A DNA stretch of 64,000 bases, from assembly GCA_037013495.1 (NCBI GenBank), contig CM072808.1:6301319-6365318 (forward strand), written 5' to 3'. The notes beneath the pieces were generated by a model, which was not told the DNA's origin, did not search any database, and saw only the letters and a list, made by a program, of their open reading frames with translations. Positions 39,564-54,100 of the stretch are shown here, piece by piece; position 1 is the first letter of the stretch, and the number at the start of each line of letters is the position of its first letter. The translations under genes and the position numbers were made by a program. This DNA is from Hippophae tibetana. Its lineage: Eukaryota; Streptophyta; Magnoliopsida; Rosales; Elaeagnaceae.

Positions 39564-42500
39564 GTGGTATAAAGGAGATATTGGAGCCGATCAAGGTTTG
39601 TTTATTTATATTTTCAATTAATCTCTCGTATTGAAAAAATATTGAGTAGAAAATAAGAACGGAGATTTTGTTCACATTTTCAAAAACAAAAAAACATTTG
39701 GTAAAAAAGAGTAACCACTTTCAATAGAAATAACTTTTTACTCGGGTATCCAAACGAATATTATAATTTATTAAATGGAAGCTCGTATCCAATTACACAA
39801 TATGCATTGGTCTCGCAAGAAAACAATCGTTTTTGTACGCAAATAACATCGTTTACATCACTTATTTAGTGTTTAAAGATTTTGACGCACCATTTTCATT
39901 TTACTTACTTCCGGTTTAATTCAATAGAGCTATAAAGGAGATATTGGTGCCGATCAAGGTTTTTTTATTTATATTTTCAATCAATCTCTCTTATTGAAAA
40001 AATATTGAGTAGAAAAAAAGAACGGCGATTTTGTTCACATTTTCAAAACAAAAAAACATTTGCTAAAAAAGAGTAACCACTTTCAATGGAGATAACTTTT
40101 TACTCCAGTATCCATACGAATATTATAATTTATTAAATGGAAGATCTTATCAAATTACACAATATGCATTGGTCTCGCAAGACAAAAATCGTTTTTGTAC
40201 CCAAATAACATCGTTTACATCACTTATTTACTATTTAAAGTTTTTTATGCAACATTTTCATTTTACTTACTTCCGGTTTAATTCAATAGAGCTATAAAAG
40301 AGATATTGATGTCGACGTAGGATTGTTTATTTATATTTTTAATCAATCTCTCTTATTGAAACAAATAGAGATGAGAAAAGGAAAATGAATGTGGTTCGCA
40401 TTTTCAAAATAGAAAACACATTTGGTAAATATGGGTTACAAATTTCAACGGAGATAAATTTTGACTGAGGTATCGAAACGAATATTATAATATATCAAAT
40501 TAAAGCTCGTATCAAATTAAACAATATGCATTTTCCTCAAAAGTAAAATCATTTTTGTACCGAAATAACATCGTTTACATCACTTATTTAATATTTAAAG
40601 TTTTTGACGCAACATTTTCATTTTACTTACTTCCGGTTAAATTCAATAGAGCTATAAAGGAGATATTGATGCCGACCTAGGTTTGTTTATTTATATTTTT
40701 AATCAATCTCTCTTATTGAAACAAATAGAGAAGAGAAAAAGAAAATGAATGTGGTTCACATTTTCAAAATAGAAAACACATTTCGTAAATATGAGTTACA
40801 ACTTTCAACGAAGATAAATTTTGACTGAGGTATCGAAACGATTATTATAATATATCAAATTAAAGCTCGTATCAAATTAAACAATATGCATTTTCCTCGA
40901 TAAGAAAATCATTTTTGTACCCAAATAACATCGTTTACATCACTTATTTATTGTTTAAAGTTTTTGACGCACCATTTTCATTTTACTTACTTCCGGTTTA
41001 ATTCAATAGAGCTATAAAGGAGATATTGGTGCCGATCAAGGTTTGTTTATTTATATTTTAAATCAATCTCTCTTTTTGAAAAAATATTGAGTAGAAAAAA
41101 AGAACGGAGATTTTGTTCACATTTTCAAAAACAAAAAAAAATTTGGTAAAAAAGAGTAACCACTTTCAATGGAGATAACTTTTTACTCGGGTATCGAAAC
41201 GACTATTATAGTTTATTAAATGGAAGCTCTTATCAAATTACACAATATGCATTGGTCTCGCAAGACAAAAATCGTTTTTGTACCCAAATAACATCGTTTA
41301 CATCACTTATTTACTATTTAAAGTTTTTTATGCAACATTTTCATTTTACTTACTTCCGGTTTAATTCAATAGAGCTATAAAAGAGATATTGATGTCGACC
41401 TAGGATTGTTTATTTATATTTTTAATCAATCTCTCTTATTGAAACAAATAGAGATGCGAAAAGGAAAATGAATGTGGTTCACATTTTCAAAATAGAAAAC
41501 ACATTTGGTAAATATGGGTTACAACTTTCAACGGAGATAAATTTTGACTGAGGTATCGAAACGAATATTATAATATATCAAATTAAAGCTCGTATCAAAT
41601 TAAACAATATGCATTTTCCTCAAAAGTAAAATCATTTTTGTACCGAAATAACATCGTTTACATCACTTATTTAATATTTAAAGTTTTTGACGCAACATTT
41701 TCATTTTACTTACTTCCGGTTAAATTCAATAGAGCTATAAAGGAGATATTGATGCCGACCTAGGTTTGTTTATTTATATTTTTAATCAATCTCTCTTATT
41801 GAAACAAATAGAGAAGAGAAAAAGAAAATGAATGTGGTTCACATTTTCAAAATAGAAAACACATTTCGTAAATATGAGTTACAACTTTCAACGAAGATAA
41901 ATTTTGACTGAGGTATCGAAACGATTATTATAATATATCAAATTAAAGCTCGTATCAAATTAAACAATATGCATTTTCCTCGATAGGAAAATCATTTTTG
42001 TGCCCAAATAACATCCTTTACATCACTTATTTATTGTATAAAGTTTTTGACGCACCATTTTCATTTTACTTACTTCCGGTTTAATTCAATAGTGCTATAA
42101 AGGAGATATTGGTGCCGATCAAGGTTTGTTTATTTATATTTTAAATCAATCTCTCTTTTTGAAAAAATATTGAGTAGAAAAAAAGAACGGAGATTTTGTT
42201 CACATTTTCAAAAACAAAAAAACATTTGGTAAAAAAGAGTAACCACTTTCAATGGAGATAACTTTTTACTCAGGTATCGAAACGACTATTATAGTTTATT
42301 AAATGGAAGCTCTTATCAAATTACACAATATGCATTGGTCTCGCAAGACAAAAATCGTTTTTGTACCCAAATAACATCGTTTACATCACTTATTTACTAT
42401 TTAAAGTTTTTTATGCAACATTTTCATTTTACTTACTTCCGGTTTAATTCAATAGAGCTATAAAAGAGATATTGATGTCAACCTAGGATTGTTTATTTAT

Positions 42501-45500
42501 ATTTTTAATCAATCTCTCTTATTGAAACAAATAGAGATGAGAAAAGGAAAATGAATGTGGTTCACATTTTCAAAATAAAAAACACATTTGGTAAATATGG
42601 GTTACAACTTTCAACGGAGATAAATTTTGACTGAGGTATCGAAACGAATATTATAATATATCAAATTAAAGCTCGTATCAAATTAAACAATATGCATTTT
42701 CCTCAAAAGTAAAATCATTTTTGTACCGAAATAACATCGTTTACATCACTTATTTAATATTTAAAGTTTGTGACGCAACATTTTCATTTTACTTACTTCC
42801 GGTTAAATTCAATAGAGCTATAAAGGAGATATTGTTGCCGACCTAGGTTTGTTTATTTATATTTTTAATCAATCTCTCTTATTGAAACAAATAGAGAAGA
42901 GAAAAAGAAAATGAATGTGGTTCACATTTTCAAAATAGAAAACACATTTCGTAAATATGAGTTACAACTTTCAACGAAGATAAATTTTGACTGAGGTATC
43001 GAAACGATTATTAAAATATATCAAATTAAAGCTCGTATCAAATTAAACAATATGCATTTTCCTCGAAAGGAAAATCATTTTTGTACCCAAATAACAACGT
43101 TTACATCACTTATTTACTGTTTAAAGTTTTTGACGCACCAATTTCATTTTACTTACTTCCGGTTTAATTCAATAGTGGTATAAAGGAGATATTGGAGCCG
43201 ATCAAGGTTTGTTTATTTATATTTTCAATTAATCTCTCGTATTGAAAAAATATTGAGTAGAAAATAAGAACGGAGATTTTGTTCACATTTTCAAAAACAA
43301 AAAAACATTTGGTAAAAAAGAGTAACCACTTTCAATAGAAATAACTTTTTACTCGGGTATCCAAACGAATATTATAATTTATTAAATGGAAGCTCGTATC
43401 CAATTACACAATATGCATTGGTCTCGCAAGAAAACAATCGTTTTTGTACGCAAATAACATCGTTTACATCACTTATTTAGTGTTTAAAGATTTTGACGCA
43501 CCATTTTCATTTTACTTACTTCCGGTTTAATTCAATAGAGCTATAAAGGAGATATTGGTGCCGATCAAGGTTTTTTTATTTATATTTTCAATCAATCTCT
43601 CTTATTGAAAAAATATTGAGTAGAAAAAAAGAACGGCGATTTTGTTCACATTTTCAAAACAAAAAAACATTTGCTAAAAAAGAGTAACCACTTTCAATGG
43701 AGATAACTTTTTACTCCAGTATCCATACGAATATTATAATTTATTAAATGGAAGATCTTATCAAATTACACAATATGCATTGGTCTCGCAAGACAAAAAT
43801 CGTTTTTGTACCCAAATAACATCGTTTACATCACTTATTTACTATTTAAAGTTTTTTATGCAACATTTTCATTTTACTTACTTCCGGTTTAATTCAATAG
43901 AGCTATAAAAGAGATATTGATGTCGACGTAGGATTGTTTATTTATATTTTTAATCAATCTCTCTTATTGAAACAAATAGAGATGAGAAAAGGAAAATGAA
44001 TGTGGTTCGCATTTTCAAAATAGAAAACACATTTGGTAAATATGGGTTACAAATTTCAACGGAGATAAATTTTGACTGAGGTATCGAAACGAATATTATA
44101 ATATATCAAATTAAAGCTCGTATCAAATTAAACAATATGCATTTTCCTCAAAAGTAAAATCATTTTTGTACCGAAATAACATCGTTTACATCACTTATTT
44201 AATATTTAAAGTTTTTGACGCAACATTTTCATTTTACTTACTTCCGGTTAAATTCAATAGAGCTATAAAGGAGATATTGATGCCGACCTAGGTTTGTTTA
44301 TTTATATTTTTAATCAATCTCTCTTATTGAAACAAATAGAGAAGAGAAAAAGAAAATGAATGTGGTTCACATTTTCAAAATAGAAAACACATTTCGTAAA
44401 TATGAGTTACAACTTTCAACGAAGATAAATTTTGACTGAGGTATCGAAACGATTATTATAATATATCAAATTAAAGCTCGTATCAAATTAAACAATATGC
44501 ATTTTCCTCGATAAGAAAATCATTTTTGTACCCAAATAACATCGTTTACATCACTTATTTATTGTTTAAAGTTTTTGACGCACCATTTTCATTTTACTTA
44601 CTTCCGGTTTAATTCAATAGAGCTATAAAGGAGATATTGGTGCCGATCAAGGTTTGTTTATTTATATTTTAAATCAATCTCTCTTTTTGAAAAAATATTG
44701 AGTAGAAAAAAAGAACGGAGATTTTGTTCACATTTTCAAAAACAAAAAAAAATTTGGTAAAAAAGAGTAACCACTTTCAATGGAGATAACTTTTTACTCG
44801 GGTATCGAAACGACTATTATAGTTTATTAAATGGAAGCTCTTATCAAATTACACAATATGCATTGGTCTCGCAAGACAAAAATCGTTTTTGTACCCAAAT
44901 AACATCGTTTACATCACTTATTTACTATTTAAAGTTTTTTATGCAACATTTTCATTTTACTTACTTCCGGTTTAATTCAATAGAGCTATAAAAGAGATAT
45001 TGATGTCGACCTAGGATTGTTTATTTATATTTTTAATCAATCTCTCTTATTGAAACAAATAGAGATGCGAAAAGGAAAATGAATGTGGTTCACATTTTCA
45101 AAATAGAAAACACATTTGGTAAATATGGGTTACAACTTTCAACGGAGATAAATTTTGACTGAGGTATCGAAACGAATATTATAATATATCAAATTAAAGC
45201 TCGTATCAAATTAAACAATATGCATTTTCCTCAAAAGTAAAATCATTTTTGTACCGAAATAACATCGTTTACATCACTTATTTAATATTTAAAGTTTTTG
45301 ACGCAACATTTTCATTTTACTTACTTCCGGTTAAATTCAATAGAGCTATAAAGGAGATATTGATGCCGACCTAGGTTTGTTTATTTATATTTTTAATCAA
45401 TCTCTCTTATTGAAACAAATAGAGAAGAGAAAAAGAAAATGAATGTGGTTCACATTTTCAAAATAGAAAACACATTTCGTAAATATGAGTTCCAACTTTC

Positions 45501-45600
45501 AACGAAGATAAATTTTGACTGAGGTATCGAAACGATTATTATAATATATCAAATTAAAGCTCGTATCAAATTAAACAATATGCATTTTCCTCGATAGGAA
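39564..45600. repeat. 10-monomer duplication, period 3,611 bp
   Basis: Unit starts are 39564 (A'), 39927 (A''), 40289 (B1), 40649 (B2), 41009 (A-B1-B2) and 42092 (A-B1-B2). The series then repeats at 43175 (A'), 43538 (A''), 43900, 44260 and 44620. Private variants recur at exactly 3,611 bp: cctcgataagaaaatc (40897/44508), gatgcgaaaagg (41453/45064) and 'gaacggcgatttt'. To the left the match continues with an offset of 3,972 bp (37.0-38.8 kb against 41.0-42.8 kb), because one monomer is absent from the right copy. To the right it fades near 45.6 kb, where taacatcc and attgtataaag of the left copy become taacatcg and 'actgtttaaag'. Confidence 0.88.
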
Positions 45601-45702
45601 AATCATTTTTGTACCCAAATAACATCGTTTACATCACTTATTTACTGTTTAAAGTTTTTGACGCACCATTTTCATTTTACTTACTTCCGGTTTAATTCAA
45701 TA

Positions 45703-48700
45703 GAGCTATAAAGGAGATATTGGTGCCCATCAAGGTTTGTTTATTTATATTTTAAATCAATCTCTCTTTTTGAAAAAATATTGAGTAGAAAAAAAGAACG
45801 GAGATTTTGTTCACATTTTCAACAACAAAAAAACATTTGGTAAAAAAGAGTAACCACTTTCAATGGAGATAACTTTTTACTCGGGTATCCAAACGAATAT
45901 TATAATTTATTAAATGGAAGCTCGTATCAAATTACACAATATGCATTGGTCTCGCAAGAAAAAAATCGTTTTTGTACCCAAATAACATCGTTTACATCAC
46001 TTATTTAGTGTTTAAAGATTTTGACGCACCATTTTCATTTTACTTACTTCCGGTTTAATTCAAGAGAGCTATAAAGGAGATATTGGTGCCGACCTAGGGT
46101 TTTCTTTATTTATATTTTCAATCAATCTATCTTATTGAAAAAATATTGAGTAGAAAAAAAGAACGGAGATGTTGTTCACATTTTCAAAAACAAAAAAAAC
46201 ATTTGGTAAATAAGTGTAAAAACTTTCAAAGGAGATAACTTTTTACACGGGTATCGAAACGAATATTATAATTTATTAAATGGAAGCTCATATCAAATTA
46301 CACAATATGCATTGCTCACACAAGAAAAAAATCGTTTTTGTACCCAAATAACATTGTTTACATTATTTATTTAGTGTTTAAAGTTTTTGACCCAGCATTT
46401 TCATTTTACTTACTTCAGGTTTAATTCAATAGAGCTATAAAGGAGATATTGGTGCCGACCTAGGTTTGTTTATTTATATTTTCAATCAATCTCTCTTATT
46501 GAAAAAAATAGGGAGGAGAAAAAGAAAATGAATGTTGTTCACATTTTCAAAATCAAAAACACATTTGGTAAATATGAGTAACAACTTTCAAGAGAGATAA
46601 CTTTTGACTGGGGTATCGAAAGGAATATTAAAATATATCAAATTAAAGCTCGTATCAAATTAAAAAATATGCATTTTCCTCGAAAGGAAAATCATTTTTG
46701 TACCCAAATAACAACGTTTACATCACTTATTTACTGTTTAAAGTTTTTGACGCACCAATTTCATTTTACTTACTTCCGGTTTAATTCAATAGTGGTATAA
46801 AGGAGATATTGGAGCCGATCAAGGTTTGTTTATTTATATTTTCAATTAATCTCTCGTATTGAAAAAATATTGAGTAGAAAATAAGAACGGAGATTTTGTT
46901 CACATTTTCAAAAACAAAAAAACATTTGGTAAAAAAGAGTAACCACTTTCAATGGAGGTAACTTTTTACTCGGGTATCCAAACGAATATTATAATTTATT
47001 AAATGGAAGCTCGTATCCAATTACACAATATGCATTGGTCTCGCAAGAAAACAATCGTTTTTGTACGCAAATAACATCGTTTACATCACTTATTTAGTGT
47101 TTAAAGATTTTGACGCACCATTTTCATTTTACTTACTTCCGGTTTAATTCAATAGAGCTATAAAGGAGATATTGGTGCCGATCAAGGTTTTTTTATTTAT
47201 ATTTTCAATCAATCTTTCTTATTGAAAAAATATTGAGTAGAAAAAAAGAACGGAGATTTTGTTCACATTTTCAAAAACAAAAAAAAATTTGCTAAAAAAG
47301 AGTAACCACTTTCAATGGAGATAACTTTTTACTCCGGTATCCATACGAATATTATAATTTATTAAATGGAAGATCTTATCAAATTACACAATATGCATTG
47401 GTCTCGCAAGACAAAAATCGTTTTTGTACCCAAATAACATCGTTTACATCACTTATTTACTATTTAAAGTTTTTTATGTAACATTTTCATTTTACTTACT
47501 TCCGGTTTAATTCAATAGAGCTATAAAAGAGATATTGATGTCGACGTAGGATTGTTTATTTATATTTTTAATCAATCTCTCTTATTGAAACAAATAGAGA
47601 TGAGAAAAGGAAAATGAATGTGGTTCACATTTTCAAAATAGAAAACACATTTGGTAAATATGGGTTACAAATTTCAACGGAGATAAATTTTGACTGAGGT
47701 ATCGAAACGAATATTATAATATATCAAATTAAAGCTCGTATCAAATTAAACAATATGCATTTTCCTCAAAAGTAAAATCATTTTTGTACCGAAATAACAT
47801 CGTTTACATCACTTATTTAATATTTAAAGTTTTTGACGCAACATTTTCATTTTACTTACTTCCGGTTAAATTCAATAGAGCTATAAAGGAGATATTGATG
47901 CCGACCTAGGTTTGTTTATTTATATTTTTAATCAATCTCTCTTATTGAAACAAATAGAGAAGAGAAAAAGAAAATGAATGTGGTTCACATTTTCAAAATA
48001 GAAAACACATTTCGTAAATATGAGTTACAACTTTCAACGAAGATAAATTTTGACTGAGGTATCGAAACGATTATTATAATATATCAAATTAAAGCTCGTA
48101 TCAAATTAAACAATATGCATTTTCCTCGATAGGAAAATCATTTTTGTACCCAAATAACATCGTTTACATCACTTATTTAGTGTTTAAAGTTTTTGACACA
48201 CCATTTTCATTTTACTTACTTCCGGTTTAATTCAATAGAGCTATAAAGGAGATATTGGTGCCGATCAAGGTTTTTTTATTTATATTTTCAATCAATCTCT
48301 CTTATTGAAAAAATATTGAGTAGAAAAAAAGAACGGAGATTTTGTTCACATTTTCAAAAACAAAAAAACATTTGCTAAAAAAGAGTAACCACTTTCAATG
48401 GAGATAACTTTTTACTCCGGTATCCATACGAATATTATAATTTATTAAATGGAAGATCTTATCAAATTACACAATATGCATTGGTCTCGCAAGACAAAAA
48501 TCGTTTTTGTACCCAAATAACATCGTTTACATCACTTATTTACTATTTAAAGTTTTTTATGCAACATTTTCATTTTACTTACTTCCGGTTTAATTCAATT
48601 GAGCTATAAAAGAGATATTGATGTCGACCTAGGATTGTTTATTTATATTTTTAATCAATCTCTCTTATTGAAACAAATAGAGATGAGAAAAGGAAAATGA

Positions 48701-51136
48701 ATGTGGTTCACATTTTCAAAATAGAAAACACATTTGGTAAATATGGGTTACAAATTTCAACGGAGATAAATTTTGACTGAGGTATCGAAACGAATATTAT
48801 AATATATCAAATTAAAGCTCGTATCAAATTAAACAATATGCATTTTCCTCAAAAGTAAAATCATTTTTGTACCGAAATAACATCGTTTACATCACTTATT
48901 TAATATTTAAAGTTTTTGACGCAACATTTTCATTTTACTTACTTCCGGTTAAATTCAATAGAGCTATAAAGGAGATATTGATGCCGACCTAGGTTTGTTT
49001 ATTTATATTTTTAATCAATCTCTCTTATTGAAACAAATAGAGAAGAGAAAAAGAAAATGAATGTGGTTCACATTTTCAAAATAGAAAACACATTTCGTAA
49101 ATATGAGTTACAACTTTCAACGAAGATAAATTTTGACTGAGGTATCGAAACGATTATTATAATATATCAAATTAAAGCTCGTATCAAATTAAACAATATG
49201 CATTTTCCTCGATAGGAAAATCATTTTTGTACCCAAATAACATCGTTTACATCACTTATTTACTGTTTAAAGTTTTTGACGCACCATTTTCATTTTACTT
49301 ACTTCCGGTTTAATTCAATAGAGCTATAAAGGAGATATTGGTGCCGATCAAGGTTTGTTTATTTATATTTTAAATCAATCTCTCTTTTTGAAAAAATATT
49401 GAGTAGAAAAAAATAACGGAGATTTTGTTCACATTTTCAAAAACAAAAAAAACATTTGGTAAAAAAGAGTAACCACTTTCAATGGAGATAACTTTTTACT
49501 CGGGTATCGAAACGACTATTATAGTTTATTAAATGGAAGCTCTTATCAAATTACACAATATGCATTTTTCTCGCAAGACAAAAATCGTTTTTGTACCCAA
49601 ATTACATCGTTTACAACACTTATTTACTATTTAAAGTTTTTTATGCAACATTTTCATTTTACTTACTTCCGGTTTAATTCAATAGAGCTATAAAAGAGAT
49701 ATTGATGTCGACCTAGGATTGTTTATTTATATTTTTAATCAATCTCTCTTTTTGAATAAATATTGAGTAGAAAAAAAGAACGGAGATTTTGTTCACATTT
49801 TCAAAAACAAAACAACATTTGGTAAAAAAGAGTAACCACTTTCAATGGAGATAACTTTTTACTCGGGTATCCAAACGAATATTATAATTTATTAAATGGA
49901 AGCTCGTATCAAATTACACAATATGCATTGGTCTCGCAAGAAAAAAATTGTTTTTGTACCCAAATAACATCGTTTACATCACTTATTTAATGTTTAAAGA
50001 TTTTGACGCACCATTTTCATTTTACTTACTTCCGGTTTAATTCAAGAGAGCTATAAAGGAGATATTGGTGCCGACCTAGGGTTTTCTTTATTTATATTTT
50101 CAATCAATCTATCTTATTGAAAAAATATTGAGTAGAAAAAAAGAACGGAGATGTTGTTCACATTTTCAAAAACAAAAAAAACATTTGGTAAATAAGTGTA
50201 AAAACTTTCAAACGAGATAACTTTTTACACGGGTATCGAAACGAATATTATAATTTATTAAATGGAAGCTCATATCAAATTACACAATATGCATTGCTCA
50301 CATAAGAAAAAAATCGTTTTTGTACCCAAATAACATTGTTTACATTATTTATTTAGTGTTTAAAGTTTTTGACCCAGCATTTTCATTTTACTTACTTCAG
50401 GTTTAATTCAATAGAGCTATAAAGGAGATATTGGTGCCGACCTAGGTTTGTTTATTTATATTTTCAATCAATCTCTCTTATTGAAAAAAATAGGGAGGAG
50501 AAAAAGAAAATGAATGTTGTTCACATTTTCAAAATCAAAAACACATTTGGTAAATATGAGTAACAACTTTCAAGAGAGATAACTTTTGACTGGGGTATCG
50601 AAAGGAATATTAAAATATATCAAATTAAAGCTCGTATCAAATTAAACAATATGCATTTTCCTCGAAAGGAAAATCATTTTTGTACCCAAATAACAACGTT
50701 TACATCACTTATTTACTGTTTAAAGTTTTTGACGCACCAATTTCATTTTACTTACTTCCGGTTTAATTCAACAGTGGTATAAAGGAGATATTGGAGCCGA
50801 TCAAGGTTTGTTTATTTATATTTTCAATTAATCTCTCGTATTGAAAAAATATTGAGTAGAAAATAAGAACGGAGATTTTGTTCACATTTTCAAAAACAAA
50901 AAAACATTTGGTAAAAAAGAGTAACCACTTTCAATAGAGATAACTTTTTACTCGGGTATCCAAACGAATATTATAATTTATTAAATGGAAGCTCGTATCC
51001 AATTACACAATATGCATTGGTCTCGCAAGAAAACAATCGTTTTTGTACGCAAATAACATCGTTTACATCACTTATTTAGTGTTTAAAGATTTTGACGCAC
51101 CATTTTCATTTTACTTACTTCCGGTTTAATTCAATA
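45703..51136. repeat. Mosaic block with A3, B3, A' and A'' subtypes
   Basis: Unit starts and types are 45703 (A), 46066 (A3, gacctagggttttc and cattgctcacacaag), 46432 (B3), 46792 (A'), 47155 (A''), 47518 (B1), 47878 (B2), 48238 (A''), 48601 (B1), 48961 (B2), 49321 (A), 49685 (B1 head/A body chimera), 50048 (A3), 50414 (B3) and 50774 (A'). The A3-B3-A'-A'' run at 46066 recurs at 50048, an offset of 3,982 bp or 11 monomers, but the units between do not all correspond. This is a looser copy of the organisation that becomes regular further right. Confidence 0.83.
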
Positions 51137-54100
51137 GAGCTATAAAGGAGATATTGGTGCCGATCAAGGTTTTTTTATTTATATTTTCAATCAATCTCTC
51201 TTATTGAAAAAATATTGAGTAGAAAAAAAGAACGGAGATTTTGTTCACATTTTCAAAACAAAAAAACATTTGCTAAAAAAGAGTAACCACTTTCAATGGA
51301 GATAACTTTTTACTCCGGTATCCATACGAATATTATAATTTATTAAATGGAAGATCTTATCAAATTACACAATATGCATTGGTCTCGCAAGACAAAAATC
51401 GTTTTTGTACCCAAATAACATCGTTTACATCACTTATTTACTATTTAAAGTTTTTTATGCAACATTTTCATTTTACTTACTTCCGGTTTAATTCAATAGA
51501 GCTATAAAAGATATATTGATGTCGACGTAGGATTGTTTATTTATATTTTTAATCAATCTCTCTTATTGATACAAATAGAGATGAGAAAAGGAAAATGAAT
51601 GTGGTTCACATTTTCAAAATAGAAAACACATTTGGTAAATATGGGTTACAAATTTCAACGGAGATAAATTTTGACTGAGGTATCGAAACGAATATTATAA
51701 TATATCAAATTAAAGCTCGTATCAAATTAAACAATATGCATTTTCCTCAAAAGTAAAATCATTTTTGTACCGAAATAACATCGTTTACATCACTTATTTA
51801 ATATTTAAAGTTTTTGACGCAACATTTTCATTTTACTTACTTCCGGTTAAATTCAATAGAGCTATAAAGGAGATATTGATGCCGACCTAGGTTTGTTTAT
51901 TTATATTTTTAATCAATCTCTCTTATTGAAACAAATAGAGAAGAGAAAAAGAAAATGAATGTGGTTCACATTTTCAAAATAGAAAACACATTTCGTAAAT
52001 ATGAGTTACAACTTTCAACGAAGATAAATTTTGACTGAGGTATCGAAACGATTATTATAATATATCAAATTAAAGCTCGTATCAAATTAAACAATATGCA
52101 TTTTCCTCGATAGGAAAATCATTTTTGTACCCAAATAACATCGTTTACATCACTTATTTATTGTTTAAATTTTTGACGCACCATTTTCATTTTACTTACT
52201 TCCGGTTTAATTCAATAGAGCTATAAAGGAGATATTGGTGCCGATCAAGGTTTGTTTATTTATATTTTAAATCAATCTCTCTTTTTGAAAAAATATTGAG
52301 TAGAAAAAAAGAACGGAGATTTTGTTCACATTTTCAAAAACAAAAAAACATTTGGTAAAAAAGAGTAACCACTTTCAATGGAGATAACTTTTTACTCGGG
52401 TATCGAAACGACTATTATAGTTTATTAAATGGAAGCTCTTATCAAATTACACAATATGCATTGGTCTCGCAAGACAAAAATCGTTTTTGTACCCAAATAA
52501 CATCGTTTACATCACTTATTTACTATTTAAAGTTTTTTATGCAACATTTTCATTTTACTTACTTCCGGTTTAATTCAATAGAGCTATAAAAGAGATATTG
52601 ATGTCGACCTAGGATTGTTTATTTATATTTTTAATCAATCTCTCTTATTGAAACAAATAGAGATGAGAAAAGGAAAATGAATGTGGTTCACATTTTCAAA
52701 ATAGAAAACACATTTGGTAAATATGGGTTACAACTTTCAACGGAGATAAATTTTGACTGAGGTATCGAAACGAATATTATAATATATCAAATTAAAGCTC
52801 GTATCAAATTAAACAATATGCATTTTCCTCAAAAGTAAAATCATTTTTGTACCGAAATAACATCGTTTACATCACTTATTTAATATTTAAAGTTTTTGAC
52901 GCAACATTTTCATTTTACTTACTTCCGGTTAAATTCAATAGAGCTATAAAGGAGATATTGATGCCGACCTAGGTTTGTTTATTTATATTTTCAATCAATC
53001 TCTCTTATTGAAAAAAATAGGGAGGAGAAAAAGAAAATGAATGTTGTTCACATTTTCAAAATCAAAAACACATTTGGTAAATATGAGTAACAACTTTCAA
53101 GAGAGATAACTTTTGACTGGGGTATCGAAAGGAATATTAAAATATATCAAATTAAAGCTCGTATCAAATTAAACAATATGCATTTTCCTCGAAAGGAAAA
53201 TCATTTTTGTACCCAAATAACAACGTTTACATCACTTATTTACTGTTTAAAGTTTTTGACGCACCAATTTCATTTTACTTACTTCCGGTTTAATTCAATA
53301 GTGGTATAAAGGAGATATTGGAGCCGATCAAGGTTTGTTTATTTATATTTTCAATTAATCTCTCGTATTGAAAAAATATTGAGTAGAAAAAAAGAACGGA
53401 GATTTTGTTCACATTTTCAAAAACAAAAAAACATTTGGTAAAAAAGAGTAACCACTTTCAATGGAGATAACTTTTTACTCGGGTATCCAAACGAATATTA
53501 TAATTTATTAAATGGAAGCTCGTATCAAATTACACAATATGCATTGGTCTCGCAAGAAAAAAATCGTTTTTGTACCCAAATAACATCGTTTACATCACTT
53601 ATTTAGTGTTTAAAGATTTTGACGCACCATTTTCATTTTACTTACTTCCGGTTTAATTCAAGAGAGCTATAAAGGAGATATTGGTGCCGACCTAGGGTTT
53701 TCTTTATTTATATTTTCAATCAATCTATCTTATTGAAAAAATATTGAGTAGAAAAAAAGAACGGAGATGTTGTTCACATTTTCAAAAACAAAAAAAACAT
53801 TTGGTAAATAAGTGTAAAAACTTTCAAAGGAGATAACTTTTTACACGGGTATCGAAACGAATATTATAATTTATTAAATGGAAGCTCATATCAAATTACA
53901 CAATATGCATTGGTCTCGCAAGACAAAAATCGTTTTTGTACCCAAATAACATCGTTTACATCACTTATTTAGTGTTTAAAGATTTTGACGCACCATTTTC
54001 ATTTTACTTACTTCCGGTTTAATTCAATAGAGCTATAAAGGAGATATTGGTGCCGATCAAGGTTTTTTTATTTATATTTTCAATCAATCTCTCTTATTGA

